DNA from: Fontibacter flavus
GTDB taxonomy: Bacteria; Bacteroidota; Bacteroidia; Cytophagales; Cyclobacteriaceae
Length of the DNA stretch: 64,000 bases
Assembly: GCF_042432905.1 (NCBI RefSeq)
Contig: NZ_JBHLWI010000007.1
Coordinates: 1-64,000 of the forward strand
Reading direction: 5' to 3'
Of the stretch, positions 43,419 through 52,435 are shown one piece after another. Each line of letters begins with the position of its first letter. Position 1 is the first letter of the stretch. A model generated the notes under the pieces. The model saw nothing but the letters and a program-made list of their open reading frames with translations, was not told the origin of the DNA and did not search any database. The position numbers and the translations under genes are program-made.

Positions 43419-45122
43419 ATGAATATCAACTTCAATCCAAAGGTATTCAGTAGCTTACTTATTTTGGCGTTATTCTTTTCTTTAACTGGATTTGCCCAAA
43501 GCGATCCAACAGCCGAGAGAAGGGTAACCGGGACCTATGCCATTAAAAATGCTACTGTTATTACATCCCCTGGAAAGTCCATTTCCAGAGCAACTGTATT
43601 AATCAAAAACGGTTTAATTGAAGGAATCGGAAGTAACCTGATAATCCCTGTGGAGGCTCAAGTTATTGATGCCGATTCTTTATTTATTTATCCAGGGTTT
43701 ATCGATGGTGCAAGCACTGCCGGAGTCGGCCGTCCTGCTGATCCTGAAAGACCATCAAACTTTGACCCGTCCAACCCACCTGATGAGATTGCAGGAATTA
43801 CACCTTGGAGAAATGTTTTGGATAATTTCGATTCAAAAAACAATCAAATTACTGATTGGAGAAAAGTCGGATTTACCATTGCGCAGATTATTCCTGAAGG
43901 TGGGATGCTTCCCGGTAAATCAGCAATTGTCGTGTACGGCGGAAAAGAGTCAACCAATATCATTGCCCAAAACACTGCCATGAGCGCTCGGTTCAGAGCA
44001 CAAGGTGGTGGAAGAGGCATGTATCCCGGTACTCAACTGGGCATTATGGCCAAATTCCGTGACTTATACAAAAATGCGGAACTATCAGCAAGACACAATA
44101 GACTATTTGCCTCTAATTCAGGACTGAACAGACCGGAAATCAATAAGACCCTAGAAGCCTTTTACCCGGTATTGGATAAAAATATTCCGATCATTTTTGA
44201 AGTATCCAATGATCTGGAAATCCGCAGAGCACTAAGCCTACAAAAAGAAAATGGCTTCCGTTTGGTTTTGGGCGGAGCTACTGACTTACATAACGTAGTA
44301 AACGACATCAAAGCTGCCAATGCTCAAGTATTACTTTCTTTCAGATTACCTAATGACAAAACAGCCAACGCAAAAACAGAAGAAATGTCTGAAGAGATGA
44401 AAAATAGAACCCAAAGGGTAAAAGAAGCCTATGAACATATACTGAAAGAAGCTGCTGTATTGGAGCAGGCCGGTATTCCGTTTGGATTCACTTCTATTGG
44501 TGGCAAAAGCAATGATATGTTCAAAAATATCCGTACCATGATTGCCAATGGTTTAAGCGAGGATGCTGCCCTAGCTGCACTTACAGTCAACAATGCTCAG
44601 ATTTTAGGAATACAAAAGTTTGCCGGTACCCTGGAGAAAGGAAAGCTGGCCAATATGGTAATTGCAACTGCACCTATCTTCTCTGAAGATGCACAGATCA
44701 AGCATGTTGTCGCTGATGGCTACATTTTCGATTATGAAATTAAAACCAAAAAGAATGGAAATGGTACCAATGGTGCCAATGGTGCAGTTAACATTGAAGG
44801 TACATGGGAATACACCTCTGATACCCCAGCAGGCAGCTCAGGTGGAGTGATGAGCATCAAAAAAGAAGGAGATACTTATAAGGGTTCAATTGATTATGAT
44901 AATCCTGCCGGCAATGGAAAAGCTAAATCTGATATGAACAATATTGTCTTATCTGGAAACAACCTTAGCTTCACCTTCAATGTCAACGCGGGAGGTATGT
45001 CTTTGGAAGTGAATGTTTCCGGTGAAATCATAGGAGATGAATTCACTGGAAGTATGTCATTGGCTGACTTCGGTAGCTTTCCTTTGAATGCTAATAAAAA
45101 GCCAAACCAACTCAACCAATAA
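43419..45122 (+). CDS. Exported amidohydrolase-like protein without metal ligands
   Basis: A 567-residue protein with signal peptide (MNINFNPKVFSSLLILALFF, to GFAQS). The composite amidohydrolase fold is clear, with the N-terminal beta-sandwich (AIKNATVITSPGKSIS) and FIYPGFIDGAS where active enzymes have D-x-H-x-H. Other ligand positions are also changed: IIFEVSND at strand 5 and LVLGGATD at strand 6. It is thus probably not a metal hydrolase. The last 110 residues form an extra beta domain (WEYTSDTPAG onwards). It is the first of three paralogues in tandem, 11 bases ahead of the next. Confidence 0.85.
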   Translation: MNINFNPKVFSSLLILALFFSLTGFAQSDPTAERRVTGTYAIKNATVITSPGKSISRATVLIKNGLIEGIGSNLIIPVEAQVIDADSLFIYPGFIDGASTAGVGRPADPERPSNFDPSNPPDEIAGITPWRNVLDNFDSKNNQITDWRKVGFTIAQIIPEGGMLPGKSAIVVYGGKESTNIIAQNTAMSARFRAQGGGRGMYPGTQLGIMAKFRDLYKNAELSARHNRLFASNSGLNRPEINKTLEAFYPVLDKNIPIIFEVSNDLEIRRALSLQKENGFRLVLGGATDLHNVVNDIKAANAQVLLSFRLPNDKTANAKTEEMSEEMKNRTQRVKEAYEHILKEAAVLEQAGIPFGFTSIGGKSNDMFKNIRTMIANGLSEDAALAALTVNNAQILGIQKFAGTLEKGKLANMVIATAPIFSEDAQIKHVVADGYIFDYEIKTKKNGNGTNGANGAVNIEGTWEYTSDTPAGSSGGVMSIKKEGDTYKGSIDYDNPAGNGKAKSDMNNIVLSGNNLSFTFNVNAGGMSLEVNVSGEIIGDEFTGSMSLADFGSFPLNANKKPNQLNQ

Positions 45123-45133
45123 TCCTTAAAAAA

Positions 45134-46516
45134 ATGAAGAAGATAAAATATATCCTTGCCGGCTTTTTGATGATGGGTTGTATATATACCCAGGCGCAGA
45201 CGCCAAAAGGCTCTGTACTGATCAAAAATGCCACAGTTCTTACCGTGACCAACGGGACCTTAGAGGGTACTGATGTTTTGGTAGAAAACGGTATCATCAA
45301 AAAAATAGGTAAAAACCTACGTGCTGCAAACATAGAAACAATCGATGCAAGTGGAAAATACCTGATGCCGGGGATCATTGACGCTCACTCACACGTAGCA
45401 TTGGACGCAGTAAATGAAGCAACTGCACCGATCACTTCCGAAGTCAAAATGGCTGACGTAGTGAATCCCTATGATATAGGTCTTTACAGAGCATTGGCAG
45501 GAGGGGTAACTATCTCTCACGCGATGCACGGTTCAGCCAACGCCATCGGTGGACAAAATATCACCCTAAAGCACCGCTATGGAACATCGAATCCGGAAGA
45601 CCTTTATATGAAGGAAGCACCAAGAACCATCAAGTTTGCCCTTGGAGAAAATCCGACCAGGGTCCATGGACGTGGTAATGGCATACAGCCTAGAACTAGA
45701 ATGGGGGTGGAAGCAATAATCAGAAATGGTTTCAATGAAGCTATACAATACAAGAAAACTTGGGAAGCATACGAAAATGCACTCAAACAGAAAGGTGCAA
45801 CTCCTGTTCCTCCTAATTATGATAGCAGATTACAGACTTTGGTGGATATCCTAGATGGAGAAGTAATAATCCACTGTCACTCATACAGAGCTGATGAGAT
45901 TTATGCATTGATCAATACCTGTAGAGATTTTGGCATCAAAAACATTGTGTTTTCACACGTAAATGAAGGCTTTAAAGTAGCTCCCGAACTGGCAGAATAT
46001 ACTATGGGTGCATCTGTCTTTGCAGATTGGTGGGCATACAAATTTGAAGTGTACTACTCCACAGCTTATAATGCAGCTATCTTAACTGAAAATGGTGTGA
46101 TTACTTCCATCAATTCCGATTCAGGTGAATTGATCCGTCACCTTTATCATGAAGCAGGAAAGGCACAACGCTACGGAGAGCTCAATGATGAGCAGACTTT
46201 GGCTTTGATTACCATCAACCCAGCCAAACAATTGGGTATTGCTGATAAAGTGGGATCTATTGAAGAAGGCAAACAAGCTGATTTGGTGATTTTCAATGAA
46301 CACCCATTGTCAGTATATGCAATTCCTCAAATGACATTTGTGGACGGGGTTAAGTACTTCGACATCAATCAAGACAGCGATGATATGAGACTTAAAGTAA
46401 GTGCAAGCGAAGCTGTGGAGCCTATATTCCTCAAAGAACATGACCACAAGTGTATGCATGGGGTGGATTTCTTCTTTACCAATTTCGGTAGGAGTTTATT
46501 TGATCACTCTCACTAA
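45134..46516 (+). CDS. Exported amidohydrolase with complete metal site
   Basis: A 460-residue amidohydrolase. The start MKKIKYILAGFLMMGC gives either a lipoprotein (Cys16) or a signal peptide cut after TQAQ. The metal ligands of the superfamily are present: HSH in PGIIDAHSH (strand 1), HCH in VIIHCHSYR (strand 5), His in VFSHVNEG (strand 6), and Asp in INSDSGE (strand 8). Superfamily enzymes hydrolyse imides, dipeptides or related bonds; the substrate here is unknown, probably in the periplasm. Flanked by two paralogues that lack these residues. Confidence 0.88.
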   Translation: MKKIKYILAGFLMMGCIYTQAQTPKGSVLIKNATVLTVTNGTLEGTDVLVENGIIKKIGKNLRAANIETIDASGKYLMPGIIDAHSHVALDAVNEATAPITSEVKMADVVNPYDIGLYRALAGGVTISHAMHGSANAIGGQNITLKHRYGTSNPEDLYMKEAPRTIKFALGENPTRVHGRGNGIQPRTRMGVEAIIRNGFNEAIQYKKTWEAYENALKQKGATPVPPNYDSRLQTLVDILDGEVIIHCHSYRADEIYALINTCRDFGIKNIVFSHVNEGFKVAPELAEYTMGASVFADWWAYKFEVYYSTAYNAAILTENGVITSINSDSGELIRHLYHEAGKAQRYGELNDEQTLALITINPAKQLGIADKVGSIEEGKQADLVIFNEHPLSVYAIPQMTFVDGVKYFDINQDSDDMRLKVSASEAVEPIFLKEHDHKCMHGVDFFFTNFGRSLFDHSH

Positions 46517-46540
46517 AATCCAGCTCAAAGTTTAAAAAGC

Positions 46541-47848
46541 ATGATCATGAAAAAGATAAAATTTATTCTATATGCCTTCCTGTTGACAGTATTGCCTTTC
46601 TATGCTAATGCACAGTTTGATGGTGAGTTTGTCAAGCCCAGGAATGGTAAATTCCTCCTTCAGAATGCCACTATTGTCACTGTAACCAAGGGGACAATTG
46701 AGAATGGAAGTGTTCTGATCGACAACGGAAAAATCACTGGGGTAGGCAAAAACCTTGCTGCCGGTGATGCAGAAATCATTGATTGCACAGGTCAGTTTAT
46801 TTACCCCGGCCTATTTGACGGAGGTAGCCGTCTTGGCTTGGTTGAGGTCAATTCAGTAGCAGAGACCCAGGATTTTGCCGAGATAGGGCAAGTAACACCA
46901 AATATGCAGGCACTTGTAGCGGTAAATCCAAACTCAGTGGCTATCCCTGTGACGAGGGTTAGCGGTGTAACCACTACCTTGACTACCCCTTCCGGCGGAC
47001 TGTTTCCTGGAACCGCCGCGCTTATCAATTTGAATGGTTATACACCTGATCAAATGTATGCAGGATTCAAAGGTGTTGTCCTTAACTTTCCATCCTCAGC
47101 CCGTAGAAGTACTTGGGACAGAAGAAGTGATGAGGATATCAAGAAAGAAGCTGATGCTGCACAAAAAAACCTGAATGAAATCTGGGCTAAGGCGGAGACC
47201 TTCTATAAACTGCAGCAAGCAAAAGCCGAACTTCAGTATTATCCTGAAATGGAGCAATTGGCAAAGGTAATTTCAGGTGAACTCCCTCTTTTGGTGGAAG
47301 TCAATGCAGCTACAGATATCTTATCGGCCATCGATTGGATCAAGTCCAAAAATGTTAAAGCTATCCTCACAGGAGTAGCTGAAGGCTGGAGAGTTGCTGA
47401 TAAAATTGCAGCAGCAAACTTATCTGTAATTACAGGGCCCATGCTTTCTATCCCAACAAGACAGTCCGACAGGTTTGATGCTGCCTATGCCAATCCAAGT
47501 AAAATGGCAAAAGCCGGTGTAAAAGTTGTTATCAGAACCAACGATGCAGAGAATGTCAGGAATCTACCATTCAATGCAGGTTTTGCAGCTGCCTATGGTA
47601 TGGGTAAAGAAGAAGCACTTAAAGCAGTAACCATCAATGCAGCTGAGGTATTTGGCGTAGCGGACAGAATGGGCTCTATCGAAGTAGGTAAAGATGCCAC
47701 CTTGTTGGTAGCTACCGGAGATCCTTTCGAAACCAAAACCCAAATCAGACACGTATTCATAGATGGATACAGAGTTCCAATGAGCAACAGGCACATCAAA
47801 TTGTACCAGGAATTCCTGGAAAGATCGCCAGGTTTGGAAAAGAATTAA
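46541..47848 (+). CDS. Exported amidohydrolase-like protein without metal ligands (third copy)
   Basis: A 435-residue protein with signal peptide (MKKIKFILYAFLLTVLPFYANA from ATG 46547; ATG 46541 possible). It has the same fold as its neighbours (LLQNATIVTVTKGTIENG start; EVGKDATLLVATGDPFE end). The strand-1 motif is PGLFDGGSRLG, with no His, and strands 5, 6 and 8 read LVEVNAATD, ILTGVAEGW and IRTNDAE. It therefore looks like a non-metal partner or pseudo-enzyme. 24 bases separate it from the active copy; a terminator follows. Confidence 0.85.
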   Translation: MIMKKIKFILYAFLLTVLPFYANAQFDGEFVKPRNGKFLLQNATIVTVTKGTIENGSVLIDNGKITGVGKNLAAGDAEIIDCTGQFIYPGLFDGGSRLGLVEVNSVAETQDFAEIGQVTPNMQALVAVNPNSVAIPVTRVSGVTTTLTTPSGGLFPGTAALINLNGYTPDQMYAGFKGVVLNFPSSARRSTWDRRSDEDIKKEADAAQKNLNEIWAKAETFYKLQQAKAELQYYPEMEQLAKVISGELPLLVEVNAATDILSAIDWIKSKNVKAILTGVAEGWRVADKIAAANLSVITGPMLSIPTRQSDRFDAAYANPSKMAKAGVKVVIRTNDAENVRNLPFNAGFAAAYGMGKEEALKAVTINAAEVFGVADRMGSIEVGKDATLLVATGDPFETKTQIRHVFIDGYRVPMSNRHIKLYQEFLERSPGLEKN

Positions 47849-47863
47849 AAGCTAAGTAAGTTT

Positions 47864-47894
47864 AAACCGCAGCCAATTTTGACTGCGGTTTTTT
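47864..47894 (+). terminator. Intrinsic terminator of the amidohydrolase operon
   Basis: AAACCGCAG (47864-47872) with CTGCGGTTT (47883-47891), ten-base loop, then TTTT. Confidence 0.88.
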
Positions 47895-47909
47895 CTTGTA
47901 TTTATAAGT

Positions 47910-48236
47910 ATGATAGTCAGCACTACAAACCAACTCGAAGGCTACAAAATAACGGCCTATTTAGGCATTGTTTCAGGGGAAACAATCATAGGAGCCAATG
48001 TTTTCAAGGATTTCTTTGCCAGTATTACCGACATCGTCGGTGGAAGATCTGCCGCCTATGAAAGGGTATTGCGTGAAGCCAAGGCTACGGCTATGGCAGA
48101 GATGGAAATGCAAGCCAAAGCCTTTGGCGCCAATGCCGTCATCGGTATTGACCTGGATTATGAAACTATCCGTGACGGAATGCTCATGGTGACTGCTGCA
48201 GGAACAGCAGTAAAAGTAGAGAAGGTCTTTAATTGA
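47910..48236 (+). CDS. YbjQ/UPF0145 family protein
   Basis: A 108-residue cytoplasmic protein of the YbjQ (DUF74, heavy-metal-binding) family. It shows MIVSTTNQLEGYKI at the start, GETIIGANVFKDFFA, then GGRSAAYE and AFGANAVIGIDLDYE, all typical. The family forms pentamers; a role is not established. It converges with the DUF4097 gene and the two coding regions overlap by 8 bases (48229-48236). Confidence 0.92.
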   Translation: MIVSTTNQLEGYKITAYLGIVSGETIIGANVFKDFFASITDIVGGRSAAYERVLREAKATAMAEMEMQAKAFGANAVIGIDLDYETIRDGMLMVTAAGTAVKVEKVFN

Positions 48237-49224
48237 CAATTTCTATTTTACCTGAGGTCACTTCACCCCTGATGGTTTGGGATGCTCCATTATTGATGTT
48301 CAAAGATCCTGATGATTGGGCATCCCCTACCTTTGCTGATCCGGCACTTCCTGTGGTAATATTGTAATTGAAAGACCTAAGGTTACTGAACGTCTGAATA
48401 TAAATATTACCTGAAGTTGCTTTTAATCCCGTCTGAGAACTCAGCCCTGAATTGGTTGCAAATAGTTGACCGGTAGACACTGAAATCTCCCCAATTGATT
48501 TCACATTGTTCATTTCTATTTTCCCAGAGCTGGTATTGGCTTTAGCAAATCCATTCACATCTTTCATGAGGATCTCTCCTGAAGCGACTTCAGCTTCAAT
48601 ATTCCCTTCTACTTGAAGCATTTCTAGTTTTCCGGAACTTAGATCTACCATTATATTGCCGACAATATCTTGCATGAATCCAGTACCTGAAGCAATATCG
48701 ACTTCCAAATTTGGAATGGTGACATTCCTTAAAAATAATTCTCCAGACTCAACTTCAAATTCAGAAGAGGTGGTCACGACATTTTGTACTGTCAATTTTC
48801 CAGAATCGACCTCCAAATCCAATTGCATATTTCTCGGTCCTGTCAATTTGATAGTTCCTTCTCCTTTTGCACTTCCACTGAACAACCTGTTGTTGGTCGA
48901 CACAAATACTCTGAGTGTACTGCCTATCACCCTGTATTCCACTTCAAACTTCTTGGCTGAATTAGATAATAAAGCAACATCTAGATTCAAATTTTGTACG
49001 CCGGACACTCCGGTATATTCCACATCTAGAAAATCACCTTCAACTTCGACCTTTGTGATGCCTTCAAAATCCTGTTGGATTTCAGAAACAAGAGATAGAT
49101 CGTCATCCAGGCAGCTGGTCAAAGAGACCAAGAGCAATAAAAACATCATTAGAGATGTGGCAGGTTTCGACAAAATACTGGAGCTAAACACTTTACGTTC
49201 AGACTGCATGGTTTTCATTTTCAT
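48229..49224 (-). CDS. DUF4097-like lipoprotein with beta-helix repeats
   Basis: A 331-residue protein. The N-terminus (MKMKTMQSERK, hydrophobic stretch, lipobox LTSC) marks a lipoprotein. Nearly all the rest is a repetitive pattern of short strands with Ser-Gly turns (VDSGKLTVQNV, VESGELFLRNV, LSSGKLEMLQV, VASGEILMKDV, TSSGKIEMNNV), recurring about every 20-24 residues, as in right-handed beta-helix adhesin-like domains (DUF4097/DUF2807). Likely surface or periplasmic and structural. Binding partner unknown. Starts at 49224; alternative Met codons lie just after. Confidence 0.85.
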   Translation of the reverse strand: MKMKTMQSERKVFSSSILSKPATSLMMFLLLLVSLTSCLDDDLSLVSEIQQDFEGITKVEVEGDFLDVEYTGVSGVQNLNLDVALLSNSAKKFEVEYRVIGSTLRVFVSTNNRLFSGSAKGEGTIKLTGPRNMQLDLEVDSGKLTVQNVVTTSSEFEVESGELFLRNVTIPNLEVDIASGTGFMQDIVGNIMVDLSSGKLEMLQVEGNIEAEVASGEILMKDVNGFAKANTSSGKIEMNNVKSIGEISVSTGQLFATNSGLSSQTGLKATSGNIYIQTFSNLRSFNYNITTGSAGSAKVGDAQSSGSLNINNGASQTIRGEVTSGKIEIVN

Positions 49225-49319
49225 AAAGTATTCGAAGTATAATTTAATACCAATTCTAGCGAAATAAATGCCAATTTTTCACATTTAACCCCTCATTAAT
49301 AAAATAATTATTGAAGACC

Positions 49320-49350
49320 TTGCATATCCAAAAAGTACCTCTTTAATTTG
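49320..49350 (+). promoter_or_regulatory. Candidate promoter of the metY-metX riboswitch transcript
   Basis: TTG at 49320-49322 and TAATTTG at 49344-49350, 21 bases apart, resemble the Bacteroidota promoter with one base missing from the -7 element. It lies 30 bases before the riboswitch. Confidence 0.4.
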
Positions 49351-49379
49351 CATTATCCTTTCACTTTTTGAGTGCGGGG

Positions 49380-49487
49380 ATTTATAAAGAAGAGGCGAGA
49401 GACAGGCTCTATGACCCTCTGGCAACCTGGAAAATCCAAGGTGCCAATTCCTGCCGGTTGATAGTATCGTCAACTGGAAATATAAAT
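49380..49487 (+). promoter_or_regulatory. SAM-I (S-box) riboswitch
   Basis: The core is recognisable: AAGAGGCGAGAGACAGGC (about 49389-49406), CTCTGGCAACCTGG (about 49417-49430) and GGTGCCAATTCCTGC (about 49440-49454), matching conserved S-box positions including the kink-turn/pseudoknot parts. Stem P1 closes with ATTTATA (49380-49386) and TATAAAT (49481-49487). P4 is CCGGTTGA/TCAACTGG (about 49454-49476). It precedes methionine-synthesis genes, as expected for a SAM-sensing off switch. Confidence 0.9.
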
Positions 49488-49546
49488 TCTAATCGCTATG
49501 AATTTACAAAGACGCTTTCCAAAAGAATCAGTTTTATCAGGCCACT

Positions 49547-49580
49547 ATGTAATTGCACTGAATTACATGTGTATGTAATT
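49547..49580 (+). promoter_or_regulatory. Alternative hairpins, possible riboswitch expression platform
   Basis: ATGTAATT (49547-49554), AATTACAT (49561-49568) and ATGTAATT again (49573-49580). The middle copy can pair with either outer copy, 8 bp each, but not both. The second form is followed by only a few T residues (TTCT). This could be the switching element between the SAM aptamer and metY. Confidence 0.5.
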
Positions 49581-49660
49581 TTCTATGGCTTACAGTCATT
49601 TCTATTTATCTTGTTAGATATAGTTTAACCTTTTCTATTCACTTCAAATCTTTTACCACC

Positions 49661-50962
49661 ATGTCCAATTATCACTTTGATACCTTGCAGCTTCACGCAG
49701 GCCAATCGCCTGACCCTACCACCAATTCTAGAGCTGTCCCTATTTACCAAACATCTTCCTATGTTTTCAATTCAGCTGAGCATGGCGCCAATCTTTTTGC
49801 ACTAAAAGAGTTTGGAAATATCTATACCAGGATCATGAATCCTACAACGGATGTTTTCGAACAGCGAGTTGCTGCTTTGGAAGGTGGCGTTGCCGCACTG
49901 GCAACAGCTTCAGGTCAAGCCGCACAGTTTTTAGCTCTTAATAACATTCTTGAAGTAGGAGACAATTTTGTTTCCACCCCCTATCTCTATGGAGGAACTT
50001 ATAATCAGTTCAAGGTTGCATTCAAAAGAATCGGAATAGATGTCAGGTTTGCTAAAGGAGGTGATCCAGAAGACTTCGAAAAACTGATTGACGATAAGAC
50101 TAAAGCCATTTATCTTGAAACTATCGGTAATCCTGAGTTTAACATCCCGGATTTTGAAGGAATCGCTGCAGTTGCCCGAAAGTTTGATTTACCACTTGTT
50201 GTTGACAATACATTTGGAGCAGGAGGCTTCCTTTTTCAACCACTAAAGCATGGCGCCAATATCGTCACAGCATCAGCCACGAAGTGGATAGGTGGACACG
50301 GAACTTCCATTGGCGGTATTATCATCGATGGCGGAAATTACAACTGGGGAAATGGTAAATTTCGACAGTTTACCGAACCTTCAGAAGGCTATCATGGCCT
50401 GAAGTTTTGGGATGTGTTTGGAGAAAACAATCCACTTGGATTGCCCAATATTGCATTTGCCATTCGTGCAAGAGTTGAAGGTCTTAGAGATTTTGGCCCG
50501 GCAATAAGTCCATTCAATTCTTTCCTGCTTTTACAAGGGCTTGAAACACTTTCTCTGAGAGTTCAACGTACCGTAGACAATGCTTTAGCAATCGCAAAAT
50601 GGCTAGAAACCCATCCAAAAGTCCAGAAGGTAAATTATCCGGGATTAAAATCCTCCCCCTATCACGAGTTAGGAAAAAAATACCTGAAAAACGGCTTTGG
50701 AGGCGTATTGAGTTTTGAAATCAGAGGTGATAAGGAAAGTACAAGCCAATTTATCAATAAGCTCAAGCTTATCTCTCATTTAGCCAATGTAGGGGATGCC
50801 AAAACCCTGATCATTCAACCTTCAGCAACAACACATCAGCAGTTAAGTGAACAGGAACAATTGGCAGCAGGAGTATCTCCTACCCTACTGAGGCTTTCCT
50901 TAGGAATTGAGCACATTGAAGATATCAAAGCTGATCTTCAACAGGCTTTCGACAGTATTTGA
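49661..50962 (+). CDS. metY: O-acetylhomoserine aminocarboxypropyltransferase / sulfhydrylase
   Basis: A 433-residue PLP enzyme of the Cys/Met-metabolism family, which makes homocysteine from O-acetylhomoserine and sulfide. The start FDTLQLHAGQSPDPTTNSRAVPIYQTSSYVF (cited by its ends FDTLQLHAG and QTSSYVF) is characteristic of MetY. The PLP-binding Lys is in TASATKWIGGHGT (about 203-215). Its length of about 430 distinguishes it from the 390-residue MetB/MetC. It follows a SAM-I riboswitch and precedes metX. Confidence 0.95.
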   Translation: MSNYHFDTLQLHAGQSPDPTTNSRAVPIYQTSSYVFNSAEHGANLFALKEFGNIYTRIMNPTTDVFEQRVAALEGGVAALATASGQAAQFLALNNILEVGDNFVSTPYLYGGTYNQFKVAFKRIGIDVRFAKGGDPEDFEKLIDDKTKAIYLETIGNPEFNIPDFEGIAAVARKFDLPLVVDNTFGAGGFLFQPLKHGANIVTASATKWIGGHGTSIGGIIIDGGNYNWGNGKFRQFTEPSEGYHGLKFWDVFGENNPLGLPNIAFAIRARVEGLRDFGPAISPFNSFLLLQGLETLSLRVQRTVDNALAIAKWLETHPKVQKVNYPGLKSSPYHELGKKYLKNGFGGVLSFEIRGDKESTSQFINKLKLISHLANVGDAKTLIIQPSATTHQQLSEQEQLAAGVSPTLLRLSLGIEHIEDIKADLQQAFDSI

Positions 50963-51056
50963 CCCTGAAAAATATAGATTAAACATTTGATTGAACCTGA
51001 TCTTATGGGATCATAATCCCTTAAGGATTTTAGAGGTTATCTTGACCTTTTGCATA

Positions 51057-52118
51057 ATGAATTTAGAAAGTAATTACCTGATTATTGAAATGGCGCAAGA
51101 AAGCTATACCCATGAGGGTACTTTGGAACTGGAATCTGGAGAAAAACTTAAAGGTTTTGAACTGACCTATACCACACAGGGACATTTGACAACTGCAAAA
51201 GACAATGTGGTCTGGGTCATTCATGCCCTTACAGGTGATGCCAATGTGCAGGACTGGTGGGGAGGTCTGGTCGGAGAAGATAAATTCTATGATCCTTCCA
51301 AACATTTCATTATTTGTGCCAACCTACTGGGTTCTTGCTATGGCTCAACCAACCCTCTTTCAACTAATCCGGGTTCAGGAAATCCATATTATTATGATTT
51401 TCCCAGTTTGACTACGAGAGATCTTGCCAAATCATTGGAAGCATTGAGAATCCATTTGGGTATTACCAAAATCCATACCCTAATAGGAGGCTCATTAGGA
51501 GGTCAGGTGGCTTTGGAATGGGCATACCTCCTTGGTGAACAAGTGAAAAACACCATTATTTTAGCCTCTAATGCCAAAGCCTCTCCCTGGATTATTGGCT
51601 TTAACGAAAGTCAAAGAATGGCCATAGAAGCAGATAGTACCTGGGGAGAACTTCATTCTGAAGCCGGTCAAAAAGGCCTAGAGGCAGCAAGAGCAATTGC
51701 GATGATTTCCTATCGACATCCCCAAGACTTTGCCATGAAACAATCCGATCAAGAAGAAAAACTCGATAACTTCAGAATCTCCTCCTACCTCAGGTACCAG
51801 GGGCAAAAATTGGCCAAGCGGTTCAATGCCTATACTTACTGGGTATTGAGTAAGGCTATGGACAGTCATGATATAGGGAGAGGCAGAGGTGGTACTGAAA
51901 AAGTGCTCTCTGAAATCAAATCCAAAATATTGGCCATTGGAGTAGACAGAGATCTTTTGTTCTTGAAAGAAGAATCCCAATTTATCGTACAGTTTGCAAA
52001 AAAAGGAAGCTATCGGGAAATTCAGTCTACATTAGGACATGATGCATTTTTGATCGAATATGAGCAGCTTCAATACATTTTGAGCAGCTTTTATCTGGAA
52101 AGTAATTCTGAAAATTAA
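51057..52118 (+). CDS. metX: Homoserine O-acetyltransferase
   Basis: A 353-residue alpha/beta-hydrolase-fold enzyme that activates homoserine for methionine synthesis (name assigned from context; a succinyl-specific variant cannot be excluded). ATG 51057 is preferred to the in-frame TTG 50991; the Met at MAQESYTHEG is also possible. The nucleophile Ser is in GGSLGGQVALEW, and the catalytic Asp and His are in AIGVDRDLLF and LGHDAFLIE. Lies 94 bases after metY in the same riboswitch-controlled transcript. Confidence 0.93.
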   Translation: MNLESNYLIIEMAQESYTHEGTLELESGEKLKGFELTYTTQGHLTTAKDNVVWVIHALTGDANVQDWWGGLVGEDKFYDPSKHFIICANLLGSCYGSTNPLSTNPGSGNPYYYDFPSLTTRDLAKSLEALRIHLGITKIHTLIGGSLGGQVALEWAYLLGEQVKNTIILASNAKASPWIIGFNESQRMAIEADSTWGELHSEAGQKGLEAARAIAMISYRHPQDFAMKQSDQEEKLDNFRISSYLRYQGQKLAKRFNAYTYWVLSKAMDSHDIGRGRGGTEKVLSEIKSKILAIGVDRDLLFLKEESQFIVQFAKKGSYREIQSTLGHDAFLIEYEQLQYILSSFYLESNSEN

Positions 52119-52435
52119 ACCTATGGCTTTAAACCCATTAATTGGAAAATTCACCTTTTTCTATCTGCCTCTGACCAAAAATTAATCCTTGGCATGGGCA
52201 GAAAGTTGATTATTTATATCATTGAAGAATAAGGAGTTCAGGATAAGTTTTTGAAATTAAATTCATCAGCTGATAGTATTTTTAGATCAATAAGGATTGG
52301 CTTCAACCATTTTAAAATAATCATCCACATACCTATCCAAGATCCACTAAATTTATTTTTCCCCACCTAACATTCTATTTAACTACTCCTCAAAAGAGTA
52401 TTGAACTTAAGCATGATTATTTTTAAATTATTTAA
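52119..52435. other. Intergenic region without gene
   Basis: 317 bases of AT-rich sequence between metX and the VOC gene. I find no coding region, RNA or clear terminator in it; it presumably holds the promoter of the VOC gene. Confidence 0.5.
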
